64,000 nt of DNA. Origin: MPNO01 sp965205995. Its GTDB lineage: Bacteria > Pseudomonadota > Alphaproteobacteria > MPNO01. How positions within the stretch are numbered: position 1 is the stretch's first letter; each line of letters opens with the position of its first letter. The position numbers and the translations under genes are program-made. This document shows positions 52,574-61,583 of this stretch, piece by piece. The DNA lies in NCBI GenBank assembly GCA_965205995.1, contig OZ242200.1, forward strand, positions 3,224,001 to 3,288,000, given 5' to 3'. The notes under the pieces are model-generated. The model saw only the letters and a program-made list of their open reading frames with translations. It had not been told where the DNA came from and did no database searches.

Positions 52574-53971
52574 GGCAAAACCGTCCCTGCCGGCTCGTCG
52601 GCGCTCTGGGGGGGCCGCTTCGCTGCCGAGCCCAGCGAGACGATGGAGCGGATCAATGCCTCCATCGACGTCGACAAGCGGCTCTACGCGCATGATATAG
52701 GGGCTTCGAAAGCGCATTGCGAGATGCTGGTTGCCTGCGGGATCGTGGGCGAAGCGGACGGCGAAGCGATCCTTTCGGGCCTCGACCGGATCAAGGCCGA
52801 TATCGAGGCGGGCAGCTTCGCCTTTTCGCGCCAGCGCGAGGACATTCACATGAATGTCGAGGCTCGGCTGACGGAGCTGATCGGTCCGGCCGCCGGACGC
52901 CTTCACACCGCGCGGTCGCGCAACGACCAGGTGGCGACCGATTTGCGGCTCTGGCTGCGCGACACGATCGACGAGGCGGATATGGCGCTGGGGGCGCTGC
53001 AAGCCGTCCTGATCGACCGGGCGGAACAGCACGCGGCCAGCGTCATGCCGGGGCTTACCCATCTGCAGGCGGCGCAGCCGATCACCCTCGGCCACCATCT
53101 GCTCGCCTATGTCGAGATGTTGGGGCGCGACCGCGGCCGGTTGGCGGACGCGCGGAGGCGGCTCAACGAATCCCCGCTGGGCGCGGCGGCGCTTGCCGGC
53201 ACGCCCTATCCGATCGACCGGAACAGGACGGCGGCCGCGCTCGGCTTCGACCGGCCGGCGGCGAACGCGCTGGACGCGGTCTCGGATCGCGATTTCGTCC
53301 TCGAATTCCTGGCCGCCGCGGCGATCGCCGCGTCCCATCTTTCGCGCCTCGGCGAAGAGCTGGTGCTGTGGTGCTCGGCGCAGTTCGGGTTCGTCCGGCT
53401 GGGCGATGCCTTTACCACGGGCTCGTCGATCATGCCGCAGAAGCGCAATCCGGACGCGGCCGAGCTGGTTCGCGCCAAGACCGGCCGCATCGTGGGCGCG
53501 CTGACCACGCTGCTGATCGTCATGAAAGGATTGCCGCTGGCCTATTCGAAGGACATGCAGGAGGACAAGGAGCCGCTGTTCGACGCGGCCGACACGCTGG
53601 GCCTCGCGATCTCGGCGATGACCGGAATGATGCGGGATGCCGAGTTCGACACCGGCGCGATGCGAAAAGCGGCGGAGAAGGGCTTCGTCACCGCCACCGA
53701 TCTCGCCGACTGGCTGGTGCGCGAACGCGATATGCCGTTTCGCGAGGCGCACCGGATCACCGGCGCGCTGGTGAAATGCGCCGAGGAGGCCGGGTGCGAC
53801 CTCGCCGGGCTTCCGCTCGAAACCTTCAGAAGCGTCGAGCCGGGGCTGACCGAGGAGGTCTATGACGTGCTGCGGATCGACAATGCGGTCGCGGCGCGCG
53901 ACAGCCTAGGCGGCACCGCGCCCGAACGGGTCCTCGAAGCCGTGCGGAGCGCGCGGGAGCGCTTCCTGTGA
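52553..53971 (+). CDS. argH: Argininosuccinate lyase
   Basis: 472 residues from ATG 52553 (GAAGG just upstream); an earlier ATG is at 52538. ArgH makes arginine and fumarate from argininosuccinate. ALWGGRFAAEPSETMERINAS at the start (read in parts), HTARSRNDQVATDLRLW and the superfamily signature GSSIMPQKRNPDAAELVRAK are diagnostic. It begins the argH-lptM-like-lysA run, each gene overlapping the next by 4 bases. Confidence 0.97.
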   Translation: MTDTRSHGKTVPAGSSALWGGRFAAEPSETMERINASIDVDKRLYAHDIGASKAHCEMLVACGIVGEADGEAILSGLDRIKADIEAGSFAFSRQREDIHMNVEARLTELIGPAAGRLHTARSRNDQVATDLRLWLRDTIDEADMALGALQAVLIDRAEQHAASVMPGLTHLQAAQPITLGHHLLAYVEMLGRDRGRLADARRRLNESPLGAAALAGTPYPIDRNRTAAALGFDRPAANALDAVSDRDFVLEFLAAAAIAASHLSRLGEELVLWCSAQFGFVRLGDAFTTGSSIMPQKRNPDAAELVRAKTGRIVGALTTLLIVMKGLPLAYSKDMQEDKEPLFDAADTLGLAISAMTGMMRDAEFDTGAMRKAAEKGFVTATDLADWLVRERDMPFREAHRITGALVKCAEEAGCDLAGLPLETFRSVEPGLTEEVYDVLRIDNAVAARDSLGGTAPERVLEAVRSARERFL

Positions 53972-54117
53972 ACCGGCGCCGCGCCCTCCTGTTGCTGGCC
54001 GGCGCCCTGGCCGCCTGTCTCCCGGCCGCTTGCGGCAGGAAAGGCGATCCCGAGCTTCCGGACGAGCGAAAGGATTCGTATCCGCGCAACTATCCGTCGG
54101 GCCCGCCGCCGTCATGA
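53968..54117 (+). CDS. lptM: Small LptM-like lipoprotein between argH and lysA
   Basis: 49 residues from a GTG overlapping the argH stop (GTGA), with the stop overlapping the lysA ATG. The product opens with MNRRRALLLLAGALAACL, a lipoprotein signal; cleavage could be before C17 (LAAC) or C22 (PAAC), and the mature start CGRKGDPELP matches the CGxKGP pattern of LptM/YifL proteins, which help disulfide maturation of the LptD LPS translocon. Position between argH and lysA is the conserved location in proteobacteria. Confidence 0.75.
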   Translation: MNRRRALLLLAGALAACLPAACGRKGDPELPDERKDSYPRNYPSGPPPS

Positions 54118-55376
54118 ACGCGTTCGCGTACCGGGACGGGGGCCTCCACGCCGAGAACGTCTCGCTGGAAACGATTGCGGAGACCTACGGCACGCCCGTC
54201 TATGTCTATTCCCAGGCCGCCATCGAGGACGCGTATCGCGAGTTCGCGGCGGCGCTGGACGGTCTCGACGCCAAGATCTGTTACGGGGTGAAAGCCAACG
54301 GCAACCTCGCCGTGATCCGTGCCCTCGGCCGTCTCGGCGCCGGCGCGGACGTGGTCTCGGGCGGCGAGCTGGCGCGGGCGACGGCGGCCGGCATTCGCCC
54401 CGAAGACATCGTCTTCTCCGGCGTCGGCAAGACGCGGGACGAGATGGCGCAGGCGCTGAAGACGGGAATCGGCCAGTTGAATGTCGAATCGGAGGCGGAG
54501 TTGGCCGCGCTCGGCCAAGTCGCCGAGAGCCTGGGCGTGAGCGCGCCCACGGCGATTCGCGTCAACCCCGATATCGCCGTCGACACGGCAGACAAGATCG
54601 CGACCGGCCGCTACGAGCACAAATTCGGCATTCCGATCGAAGACGCGGCCAGGATCTACGAGCGCGGATCCAGAACGCCGGGCATCCGCATGGTCGGGCT
54701 TGCGGCCCATATCGGCTCGCAGATCCTGGATCTCTCCCCGTTCGAGAGCGCCTTCGCCGCGCTCGCCGAGAGTGTGCAGGGGGTGCGGCGGGCGGGGTTT
54801 GCGGTCGAGCGCCTCGACCTCGGCGGCGGGCTCGGCATCACCTATATCGACGAGACCGCACCGAGCCTCGCCGATTTCGCCGATATCGTGCGCCGTACCG
54901 TCGGCGGGCTGGGCTGCGAAATCACGGTCGAGCCCGGCCGGCGGCTGGTCGGCAATGCCGGGGTTCTGTTGAGCAGGGTGCTCTATTCGAAGGAAACGCC
55001 GGTCAGGCGGTTCGTGATCGTCGATGCGGCGATGAACGACCTGCTGCGTCCGACGCTCTACGGCGCCGAACATGCCGTGATCCCGGTGGCCGGGCGGGTA
55101 CCGGGGGAAGAGACCCGCCGGGTCGACGTGGTGGGCCCGGTCTGCGAAACCGGCGACTGGCTCGCGCGGGGGGTCGTTCTGCCCGCGCTCGAAGAGGGCG
55201 ACCTGGTCGCGATCGCCGGCGCCGGCGCTTACGGAGCCGTGATGGCATCGTATTACAATGGCCGTGGCCTCGTCGGAGAGGTTATGGTTCATTGTGACGC
55301 ACATGCCGCGATCCGGCCGTTTCAGGATCCGGCCACGCTGCAGGCGCTCGACCGCTTGCCGTGCTGGCTCGAATAG
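54114..55376 (+). CDS. lysA: Diaminopimelate decarboxylase
   Basis: 420 residues. A PLP-dependent fold-III decarboxylase forming lysine from meso-DAP. PLP lysine in CYGVKANGNLAVIR, the LVVSGGELARA-like ADVVSGGELARA, GLAAHIGSQILD, LDLGGGLGITY and the C-terminal VGPVCETGD and GAYGAVMASYYNGR blocks are all present. ATGA overlap with the lipoprotein gene. The TIGR02302-family gene begins 35 bases later. Confidence 0.97.
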   Translation: MNAFAYRDGGLHAENVSLETIAETYGTPVYVYSQAAIEDAYREFAAALDGLDAKICYGVKANGNLAVIRALGRLGAGADVVSGGELARATAAGIRPEDIVFSGVGKTRDEMAQALKTGIGQLNVESEAELAALGQVAESLGVSAPTAIRVNPDIAVDTADKIATGRYEHKFGIPIEDAARIYERGSRTPGIRMVGLAAHIGSQILDLSPFESAFAALAESVQGVRRAGFAVERLDLGGGLGITYIDETAPSLADFADIVRRTVGGLGCEITVEPGRRLVGNAGVLLSRVLYSKETPVRRFVIVDAAMNDLLRPTLYGAEHAVIPVAGRVPGEETRRVDVVGPVCETGDWLARGVVLPALEEGDLVAIAGAGAYGAVMASYYNGRGLVGEVMVHCDAHAAIRPFQDPATLQALDRLPCWLE

Positions 55377-55411
55377 GGGGTGGCGGAGAGCGCGAAAGGG
55401 CTCGAGGGTCG

Positions 55412-57913
55412 ATGACCCGGACGGACGGACGAATCGGAACCGAACGGGAACCGCCGCTGCGCTACGGCGGCAAGCTCCTTCTCGCGCGTGTCTCGATGGT
55501 CTGGGAACAGCTCTGGCGCGGCCTCTGGCCGGCGCTGTCGGTAGCCGTCCTGTTCCTGGCGCTCGCGCTGTCCGGCGTCCTGCCGCTGCTGCCGGGCTGG
55601 TTGCACGCGCTCGCGCTCGCCGCGCTTCTCGGCGGATTCCTGGTTCTGTTGTGGACTGGCGTTCGCGGCGTCGGCGTCCCGGACACGGACGCGGGACGCC
55701 GGCGGCTGGAACGCGAGAGCGGGTTCCGGCACCGCCCGCTGCAGACCCTGGAGGACCGTTTGGCCGACGGGGTGGGCGGACCCGATGCCGAAGCGCTTTG
55801 GCAGGAACACCGGGAACGCGTCGCGCGATCGGCCAGGCGCATCAGGATAGGGCTGCCGCGGCCCGGCGTGGCCGCGCGCGATCCGATGGCAATCAGGTTC
55901 GCGGCGGCCCTGCTGGTCGTCATCGCGGCGACCGCTGCCTGGCCTGACGCCGGCAAGCGGCTCCGCGAGGCGGTGAGCCCGGTATTGTCGGGCGGCGCTC
56001 CGGTCGCGGAACCGGTGCTCGAAGTCTGGATTACGCCGCCGGCCTATACCGGGGAAGCGCCGATCTTTCCCAAACTTCCAGCGACTGATCCGGCCCTCGG
56101 CGACGGCAACCCGGTGCTGGACCCCGCGCCGCCGATCCGGGTTCCGGCGGGTAGCATCCTCACCGCGCGGCTCGCCAACGCACCGGAAAAGTCCGAGCTG
56201 GTCCTCGGCGCATCGCGCATGCCGTTCGAGCGAGTCGATTCCGGCAACGCGTCGATCGCCGCGCCGATCGCGGAGACGGGCCGTCTGGCCATCGAAGGCG
56301 ACGGGAGCGTTCTCGGGGATTGGCGGATCGAGGTGGTTCCGGATCGGCCGCCGGACATCGCGTTCGCCAAGCCGCCGCAGGCGAGCGAACGCAAGGCGCT
56401 GGCGATCGGGTACAAGGCGAGCGACGATTACGGGCTCGACCGCGTCCGGGCGGAGATTCGCCGCAGCTACGAACGCGGGACCGTGATCGGCAAGGAAGTC
56501 GAGACGCTGGACCTCGCCTTGCCCCGGCCGGGGGCGAAGACCGCCGAGGCGGCGAGCTATCACGACCTCACGCCGCATCGCTGGGCGGGGCTGCCGGTGG
56601 CGATCCGACTTTACGCGCGCGACGGCGCGGGCCAGACGACAACGAGCGACGACGCCCGGGTCACCCTGCCCGAGCGCATGTTCCGCCACCCGGTCGCACG
56701 GCAGGTCATCGAGCAGCGCAAGCGCCTCACCACCGAGCCCGAACGCAGGGCGGCGATCGCGGATGCGCTGCGTGCGATCGCGCTCTACCCGAGCGCCTAC
56801 CAGAACCGGACGGCGACCTTCCTCGCGTTGACGGCCGCGCAGCGACGGCTTGCCTACGAGCCGGGAGAGGGTGCGCTCGACAGCGTGAGGGACCTGTTAT
56901 GGGACACCGCGCTGGGCATCGAGGACGGCGAGCTGTCCATCGCCGAGCGCGAACTCCGGCAGACCCAGCAAGACCTGATGGAGGCGCTCGCCCGAAACGC
57001 GCCGGACGCGGAGCTGGAGCGGTTGATGGACGCGCTTCAGCGCGCATTGGACCGCTTCCTGCGGCAACTCGCACAGCAGATGCGCGATCGGCCGGACCAG
57101 CAGCAAGCGCTGCCCTTCGACCCCAGCCAGCGCCTGCTCGAGAGCACCGATCTTCAACGCGTTCTGCAGCAGATACGCGACCTCATGCGCTCGGGGGCGC
57201 GCGACGCGGCGCGGCAGATGCTGGCCGCGCTGCAGAATATGCTGGAGAATTTGCGCGCGGGCCGCGCACAGCAGATGAGCCCCCAGGCGCAAGCCGGCAA
57301 TCAGGCGCTGCGGCAGCTGCGCGAGCTGATCGAACGGCAGAAAGGGTTGATGAACCGCAGCTTCCGTCAATCGCAACCGCAGAGCGGCCGGCCCAGCGCG
57401 CAGGGCTCGCAGCAGGGAGCCGCGACGCAGCGCGAAATTCGCGAAGCGCTTCGACGGCTGCGCGAAGCGTTGCGCCAGCTGGGGATGCAGCCGGGCCGAG
57501 GGGGACCGCAATCGCCCGGCCGGGCGTTCGACGAGGCCGATCGGAATATGGGAGATTCGGCGGGCGCGCTCGACCGCAACGCGCCGGGCGATTCGGTGGC
57601 GCCCCAGGGCCGCGCGATCGACGCCCTCCGGCGCGCCGGGCAGGGCATCGTTCAGCAGATGATGCAGCAGATGGGCCGGGGGACCGGGATCGGCCTGAAC
57701 CGCGATTTCCAGCCCTTGCAGCTGCGCCGCGATCCCCTGGGCCGTTTCTTGCCCAACGAGATGGGGATCGATACCCGCGACATGGATATCCCCGACGAAA
57801 GCGCCGTCGAACGCGCCCAGCGCATCCTCGATGAACTCCGCCACCGTGCCGGGCAGCGCCACCGGTCGCAGCCGGAGCTCGACTACATCGACCGGCTGTT
57901 GCGACGGTTCTAG
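55412..57913 (+). CDS. TIGR02302 family (DUF4175) membrane protein, alphaproteobacterial
   Basis: 833 residues from ATG 55412 (GAGGGTCG upstream). Two or three hydrophobic spans near residues 45-95 and 160-185 are followed by a long periplasmic part, with ITPPAYTG and LAIGYKASDDYGLD (immunoglobulin-like), then a Q/R-rich coiled helical C-terminus. This is the TIGR02302/DUF4175 protein found next to lysA in most alphaproteobacteria; its function is unknown. Low complexity begins around residue 560. Confidence 0.9.
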   Translation: MTRTDGRIGTEREPPLRYGGKLLLARVSMVWEQLWRGLWPALSVAVLFLALALSGVLPLLPGWLHALALAALLGGFLVLLWTGVRGVGVPDTDAGRRRLERESGFRHRPLQTLEDRLADGVGGPDAEALWQEHRERVARSARRIRIGLPRPGVAARDPMAIRFAAALLVVIAATAAWPDAGKRLREAVSPVLSGGAPVAEPVLEVWITPPAYTGEAPIFPKLPATDPALGDGNPVLDPAPPIRVPAGSILTARLANAPEKSELVLGASRMPFERVDSGNASIAAPIAETGRLAIEGDGSVLGDWRIEVVPDRPPDIAFAKPPQASERKALAIGYKASDDYGLDRVRAEIRRSYERGTVIGKEVETLDLALPRPGAKTAEAASYHDLTPHRWAGLPVAIRLYARDGAGQTTTSDDARVTLPERMFRHPVARQVIEQRKRLTTEPERRAAIADALRAIALYPSAYQNRTATFLALTAAQRRLAYEPGEGALDSVRDLLWDTALGIEDGELSIAERELRQTQQDLMEALARNAPDAELERLMDALQRALDRFLRQLAQQMRDRPDQQQALPFDPSQRLLESTDLQRVLQQIRDLMRSGARDAARQMLAALQNMLENLRAGRAQQMSPQAQAGNQALRQLRELIERQKGLMNRSFRQSQPQSGRPSAQGSQQGAATQREIREALRRLREALRQLGMQPGRGGPQSPGRAFDEADRNMGDSAGALDRNAPGDSVAPQGRAIDALRRAGQGIVQQMMQQMGRGTGIGLNRDFQPLQLRRDPLGRFLPNEMGIDTRDMDIPDESAVERAQRILDELRHRAGQRHRSQPELDYIDRLLRRF

Positions 57914-57924
57914 CGCGGCTCGCC

Positions 57925-58461
57925 TCAGCGCTGGACGACCGCGATATAGGGCAGGCCGCGATAGTGGTGGGCATAGTCGAGCCCGTACCCGACGACGAAG
58001 CGGTCGCCGATCTCGAACCCGCAATAATCGGCCTCGATCGGCACGTTGCGCTTGCCCGCCTTGTCGAGCAGGAGGCATGTCTTGACGGTGGACGCCCCGC
58101 GCTTGCGCATCAGGTCGCGGGCATGGGCGAGGGTGCGGCCCGATTCGAGAATGTCGTCGACGATCAGCACGTCGCGGCCGGCGACATCCTCGGAGATATC
58201 GCGCAACAGCGCGACCGAGCCCGAGCTCTCGGTACCCGCGCCATAGCTGGACAGGGTCATGAAATCGACCTGAGGCTCCACACCGGCGCGTTCCAGCGCG
58301 CGGAGCAGGTCGGCGGCGAATACGAAGCTGCCCTTGAGGATGACGACGATCAGCAGGTTCTTGCCGGCGGTTTCGGCGATGTCCCCGGCCAAACCAACGA
58401 CACGGCCCGCGATATCCTCCTCCGTGATCAGCGTTTCGATGGCAGGCCTGGCGTCCGACAT
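57925..58461 (-). CDS. hpt: Hypoxanthine phosphoribosyltransferase
   Basis: 178 residues. Salvages hypoxanthine (and often guanine) to nucleotides with PRPP. VLIVDDILESGRTLAHARDL is the PRPP-binding loop with paired aspartates; LIVVILKGSFVFAADLLRAL and the VDFMTLSSYGAGTESSG segment (loop region) are also typical, as is the C-terminal FVVGYGLDYAHHYRGLPYI. Its ATG is immediately followed, one base on, by the stop of the zinc-ribbon gene, so the two are co-transcribed. Confidence 0.95.
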   Translation of the reverse strand: MSDARPAIETLITEEDIAGRVVGLAGDIAETAGKNLLIVVILKGSFVFAADLLRALERAGVEPQVDFMTLSSYGAGTESSGSVALLRDISEDVAGRDVLIVDDILESGRTLAHARDLMRKRGASTVKTCLLLDKAGKRNVPIEADYCGFEIGDRFVVGYGLDYAHHYRGLPYIAVVQR

Positions 58462-58462
58462 A

Positions 58463-59212
58463 TCACCCGGATTCGTGAAATACGATCGATAGCCGAACCG
58501 CGTCTTCCGGCGGGTCGGCGATCTCGGTCTTGAAATCGACCTCCTGGTCGGGCCCGAGATTGGTCGCCGGAGCGGAAATTGTCCAGTGCCGCAGCTCGCT
58601 CCCCTTCTCGTCGAAAAGCGCGCCGCGGAGACCCGGAACGCCGCGCGAGCGCGACGTCGTGTTTTCGATCCGGCCGACGACCGCCAGCACGCGGGTGCCG
58701 TTCCTGACCGTGTTTTCCGACTTTTCGATCGTCAATTCGAGGCCGAATCCTAGCGGCAGCGCGTCGATGCCGATGGCGGCATAATAGGCTTCGGCGTCCG
58801 GCGAGTATGCCGCGATCTCGGCGCGATAGCGCCACGCGGCGGCGACGACGAGGCCGATCGCGATCGCCACCAATGCCGCCCATGCGATGCGTGCGGGCCA
58901 ACGCCTTCGCTCCTGCCTGAGCACCGGAAGCTGGGCTCGCGAGGGCGGCCCGTCGATCCGGAGTTCATCCGGGTCTCGCAGCGGAGGGGCAGGAAAGTCC
59001 TCGTGGGCGCCGCCCGCCGACGCGGCCAGGGGTTCGGGAATCTGCGGCGCCGGGCTGACCGCCGACTCAGCGGCGGCCCGTACAAGCTCGGGCGAGGGCG
59101 CAGCGAACCATACATGGTCGCAGCGACCGCAGCGTACCACCCTGCCCCGCGCGCCGATCGCGTGGGCGGAGACCAGAAACCGGGCAGAGCAGTTGAGGCA
59201 GGCAAGTATCAT
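58463..59212 (-). CDS. MJ0042-type zinc-ribbon membrane protein (DUF3426-like)
   Basis: 249 residues. The N-terminus ILACLNCSARFLV and VRCGRCDHVWF give two CxxC knuckles of the MJ0042 zinc finger. A proline-rich linker leads to one membrane span (IAWAALVAIAIGLVVAAAW near residues 108-126) and a C-terminal domain with VVGRIENTTSRSRGVPGLRGAL, the DUF3426-like fold. A probable inner-membrane protein of unknown function, upstream of hpt and divergent from ftsE, an arrangement typical of alphaproteobacteria. Confidence 0.85.
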   Translation of the reverse strand: MILACLNCSARFLVSAHAIGARGRVVRCGRCDHVWFAAPSPELVRAAAESAVSPAPQIPEPLAASAGGAHEDFPAPPLRDPDELRIDGPPSRAQLPVLRQERRRWPARIAWAALVAIAIGLVVAAAWRYRAEIAAYSPDAEAYYAAIGIDALPLGFGLELTIEKSENTVRNGTRVLAVVGRIENTTSRSRGVPGLRGALFDEKGSELRHWTISAPATNLGPDQEVDFKTEIADPPEDAVRLSIVFHESG

Positions 59213-59339
59213 GCTATTTCAGCCTGCTTGAACATCCCGGTTTATAGGGCTTGGGGAGGCAGGGAGGCAAGGCGACCGGAAAGTTTGCGCATGACGCCCG
59301 CTCATGCGAATTTCCCTCATTCCTACCGCGGAGGGCTTG

Positions 59340-60053
59340 GTGACGGCGGAGACAGAGGTTGTCCAACTTGAAAATGTCGGTCTGCAATACGGCTCGGGGC
59401 CGGAAGTCCTTCGCGACATATCGCTGACGCTGGAGGCCGGGTCCTTCCATTTCCTGACCGGCGCGAGCGGGGCGGGGAAGACTTCGCTCTTGCGGCTGCT
59501 CTATCTCGCGCTTCGTCCGAGTCGCGGCGTGGTGCGTCTGTTCGACCAGGACGTCTCGGCCACCGGGCGCAAGCAGCGGCCGGCGCTGCGGCGACGGATC
59601 GGCGTCGTGTCCCAGGAATGCGGCCTGATCGCGCATTTGACGGCGGCCGAGAATGTGGCGCTGCCGCTCCGCATCTCGAACGCGAGGGAGCCGCAGATTC
59701 GGGAATACGTGACGGAGCTGTTGCGCTGGGTGGGGCTGGGGCAGGATGTCGATGAGCTGCCGTCGGCCCTGTCGGACGGACAGAAGCAACGGGTGGCTGT
59801 CGCGCGCGCCGTCATCGCCCGGCCCGACCTGCTGGTCGCGGACGAGCCGACGGGCAGCGTTGACGACAACGTGGCGATGCGGCTGATACATCTGCTGGAG
59901 GAGCTTAACAAAGTGGGAACGACCGTCCTCGTGGCGACCCATGACGAATCGCTGGTCAACCGGTTCGGCCACCCCGCCTATGCGCTCGATGGCGGCGAGC
60001 TGCGCCGCGCCGACCCACTGGCGCGCATGCGCAACGCCCAGCACCCGGGATGA
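59340..60053 (+). CDS. ftsE: Cell division ATP-binding protein FtsE
   Basis: 237 residues from a GTG at 59340 that has GGAGGG at good spacing; an ATG at 59304 is the alternative. Walker A GASGAGKT, Walker B LLVADEPTGSVD and the FtsE-type SQECGLIAHLTAAENVALPL are clear. The ABC signature reads LSDGQKQR instead of LSGGQ. With FtsX, encoded next with an ATGA overlap, it controls septal peptidoglycan hydrolysis. Confidence 0.92.
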   Translation: MTAETEVVQLENVGLQYGSGPEVLRDISLTLEAGSFHFLTGASGAGKTSLLRLLYLALRPSRGVVRLFDQDVSATGRKQRPALRRRIGVVSQECGLIAHLTAAENVALPLRISNAREPQIREYVTELLRWVGLGQDVDELPSALSDGQKQRVAVARAVIARPDLLVADEPTGSVDDNVAMRLIHLLEELNKVGTTVLVATHDESLVNRFGHPAYALDGGELRRADPLARMRNAQHPG

Positions 60054-60937
60054 ACGGCGGGCGCGGCCACAGGGCCCGGATCCTTCCGCTGGGCCGTGGC
60101 GCATCGAGCCGCTACGGCCCCTGGATCGTCGCGGCGACGGTCTACGTCGCGGCGCTGGCGCTGGCCGCGGCGATGGCGATCGCTTCGGCCGAGCAGAGCT
60201 GGAACAGCGCGCTCGCCGGCAGGATCTCGGTCCAGGTCCCGCCGCCGTCCGACGGCATGGAAAATCCGGTCGCGGAAGTCGTCGCTCTGCTTCGCGCCAC
60301 ACCCGCAATCGAGGAAGCCGCGCCGATCGACGAGGCGGTGTCGCGCTCGCTGCTCGAACCCTGGCTCGGCGCCGGCGCCAAGCTCGACACCCTGCCGCTG
60401 CCGACGCTGATCGACGTTCGCCTCCGGCCCGACGTCCAGCTCGACATCGTCGCCCTGGAGGTCGCGCTCGACGCGGCGGTTCCCGGCGCACGGATCGACG
60501 ACCATGGGCTGTGGCTGGCACGAATGCTGCGCTTCACCCGCGCCCTTCAGGCTTTCGGCGCGGCGCTCGCGGTCCTGTTCGGCCTGACCGCGGTGGCGAC
60601 CGCGGTTTTCGCGACCCGGGCCGGGCTCGCGGCGCATGGCGAGGCGATCGGGATCCTGCGGCTTATCGGCGCCCAGGACAGCCATATCGCGCGCCCGTTC
60701 GTGGCCCATTCCCGCAATCTTGCGTTGAAGGGCGGGATCGTCGGCAGCGCGCTCGCGGCGGCGACGCTGATCCTGCTCGCCCGGTATGCGCCCGGTGGAA
60801 GTGCCCTTATGCTGCCCGACATGACGCTATCCCCGATCCAATGGGCCGCACTCGCCGGCCTGCCGCTGATCGTTGCGGCGCTCGGCATGGCAACCGCGCG
60901 GCTGACGGTCATGCGCGCGCTGTCGCGGGTGACCTGA
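60050..60937 (+). CDS. ftsX: Cell division permease-like protein FtsX
   Basis: 295 residues, overlapping ftsE by 4 bases. One N-terminal membrane span (VYVAALALAAAMAIA) precedes a periplasmic domain with VRLRPDVQLDIVAL-like DVRLRPDVQLDIVALE, then three C-terminal spans including LRLIGAQDSHIARPFV, the usual FtsX topology. Transmits FtsE ATPase activity to periplasmic amidase regulators. The ftsEX - ydcF - plsC order is conserved in many alphaproteobacteria. Confidence 0.9.
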   Translation: MNGGRGHRARILPLGRGASSRYGPWIVAATVYVAALALAAAMAIASAEQSWNSALAGRISVQVPPPSDGMENPVAEVVALLRATPAIEEAAPIDEAVSRSLLEPWLGAGAKLDTLPLPTLIDVRLRPDVQLDIVALEVALDAAVPGARIDDHGLWLARMLRFTRALQAFGAALAVLFGLTAVATAVFATRAGLAAHGEAIGILRLIGAQDSHIARPFVAHSRNLALKGGIVGSALAAATLILLARYAPGGSALMLPDMTLSPIQWAALAGLPLIVAALGMATARLTVMRALSRVT

Positions 60938-60944
60938 CGGCGGG

Positions 60945-61583
60945 ATGTTCTTCCGGCCGATCCGGTTCGGCGGCAAAAAGCGTTCAGCAGCCCGGTGGCT
61001 GTTCCAGTCTCTCGGCCTTGCCGTGCTGGTCCTCGCCGGGTGGCTCGCCGGTCTGGTCTGGTACGCCGACCGGATCCCCGCCGTACCGCCGTCGCCCGGG
61101 GAGCATACCGACGCCATCGTCGTGCTGACCGGCGGCAGCGGCCGGCTGACCGAGGGCCTGCGGCTGCTCGCCGAGGGGCGCGGCAAGAGGCTGTTCGTCT
61201 CCGGCGTCTACCGCGGTATAGACGTGGACGCGTTGCTGCAATTGGCGCGGCGGAAACCCGACGACGTGGAATGCTGCATCACCATCGGCTACGCCGCCGA
61301 CAACACCGCCGGCAACGCGCGCGAGACCGCGCAATGGATGCGTTCGGCGGGCAACCGTTCGCTCCGCCTGGTGACCGCGAACTACCACATGCCGCGCAGC
61401 CTGCTGGAGTTCCGCCGCGCATTGCCCGACATCGCAATCGTCGCCCATCCGGTCTTCCCCGAAGCATTCAAGCGCGACTGCTGGTGGTGCTGGCGCAACT
61501 CGCTGCTGCTCGTGGTGAGCGAGTTTCACAAATATCTCGCCGCCCTCGCCGGTCTTTCCTCTCCCGGCCGGGCAAGCCGATGA
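60945..61583 (+). CDS. YdcF/ElyC family protein (DUF218)
   Basis: 212 residues. One membrane anchor at residues 20-40 (FQSLGLAVLVLAGWLAGLVW) and then a DUF218 domain: DAIVVLTGGSGRLTEGLRLL, KRLFVSGVYRG and VTANYHMPRSLLEFRRALP. ElyC and SanA of this family affect envelope integrity; catalytic role unclear. Starts 8 bases after ftsX and overlaps plsC by 4 bases. Confidence 0.92.
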   Translation: MFFRPIRFGGKKRSAARWLFQSLGLAVLVLAGWLAGLVWYADRIPAVPPSPGEHTDAIVVLTGGSGRLTEGLRLLAEGRGKRLFVSGVYRGIDVDALLQLARRKPDDVECCITIGYAADNTAGNARETAQWMRSAGNRSLRLVTANYHMPRSLLEFRRALPDIAIVAHPVFPEAFKRDCWWCWRNSLLLVVSEFHKYLAALAGLSSPGRASR

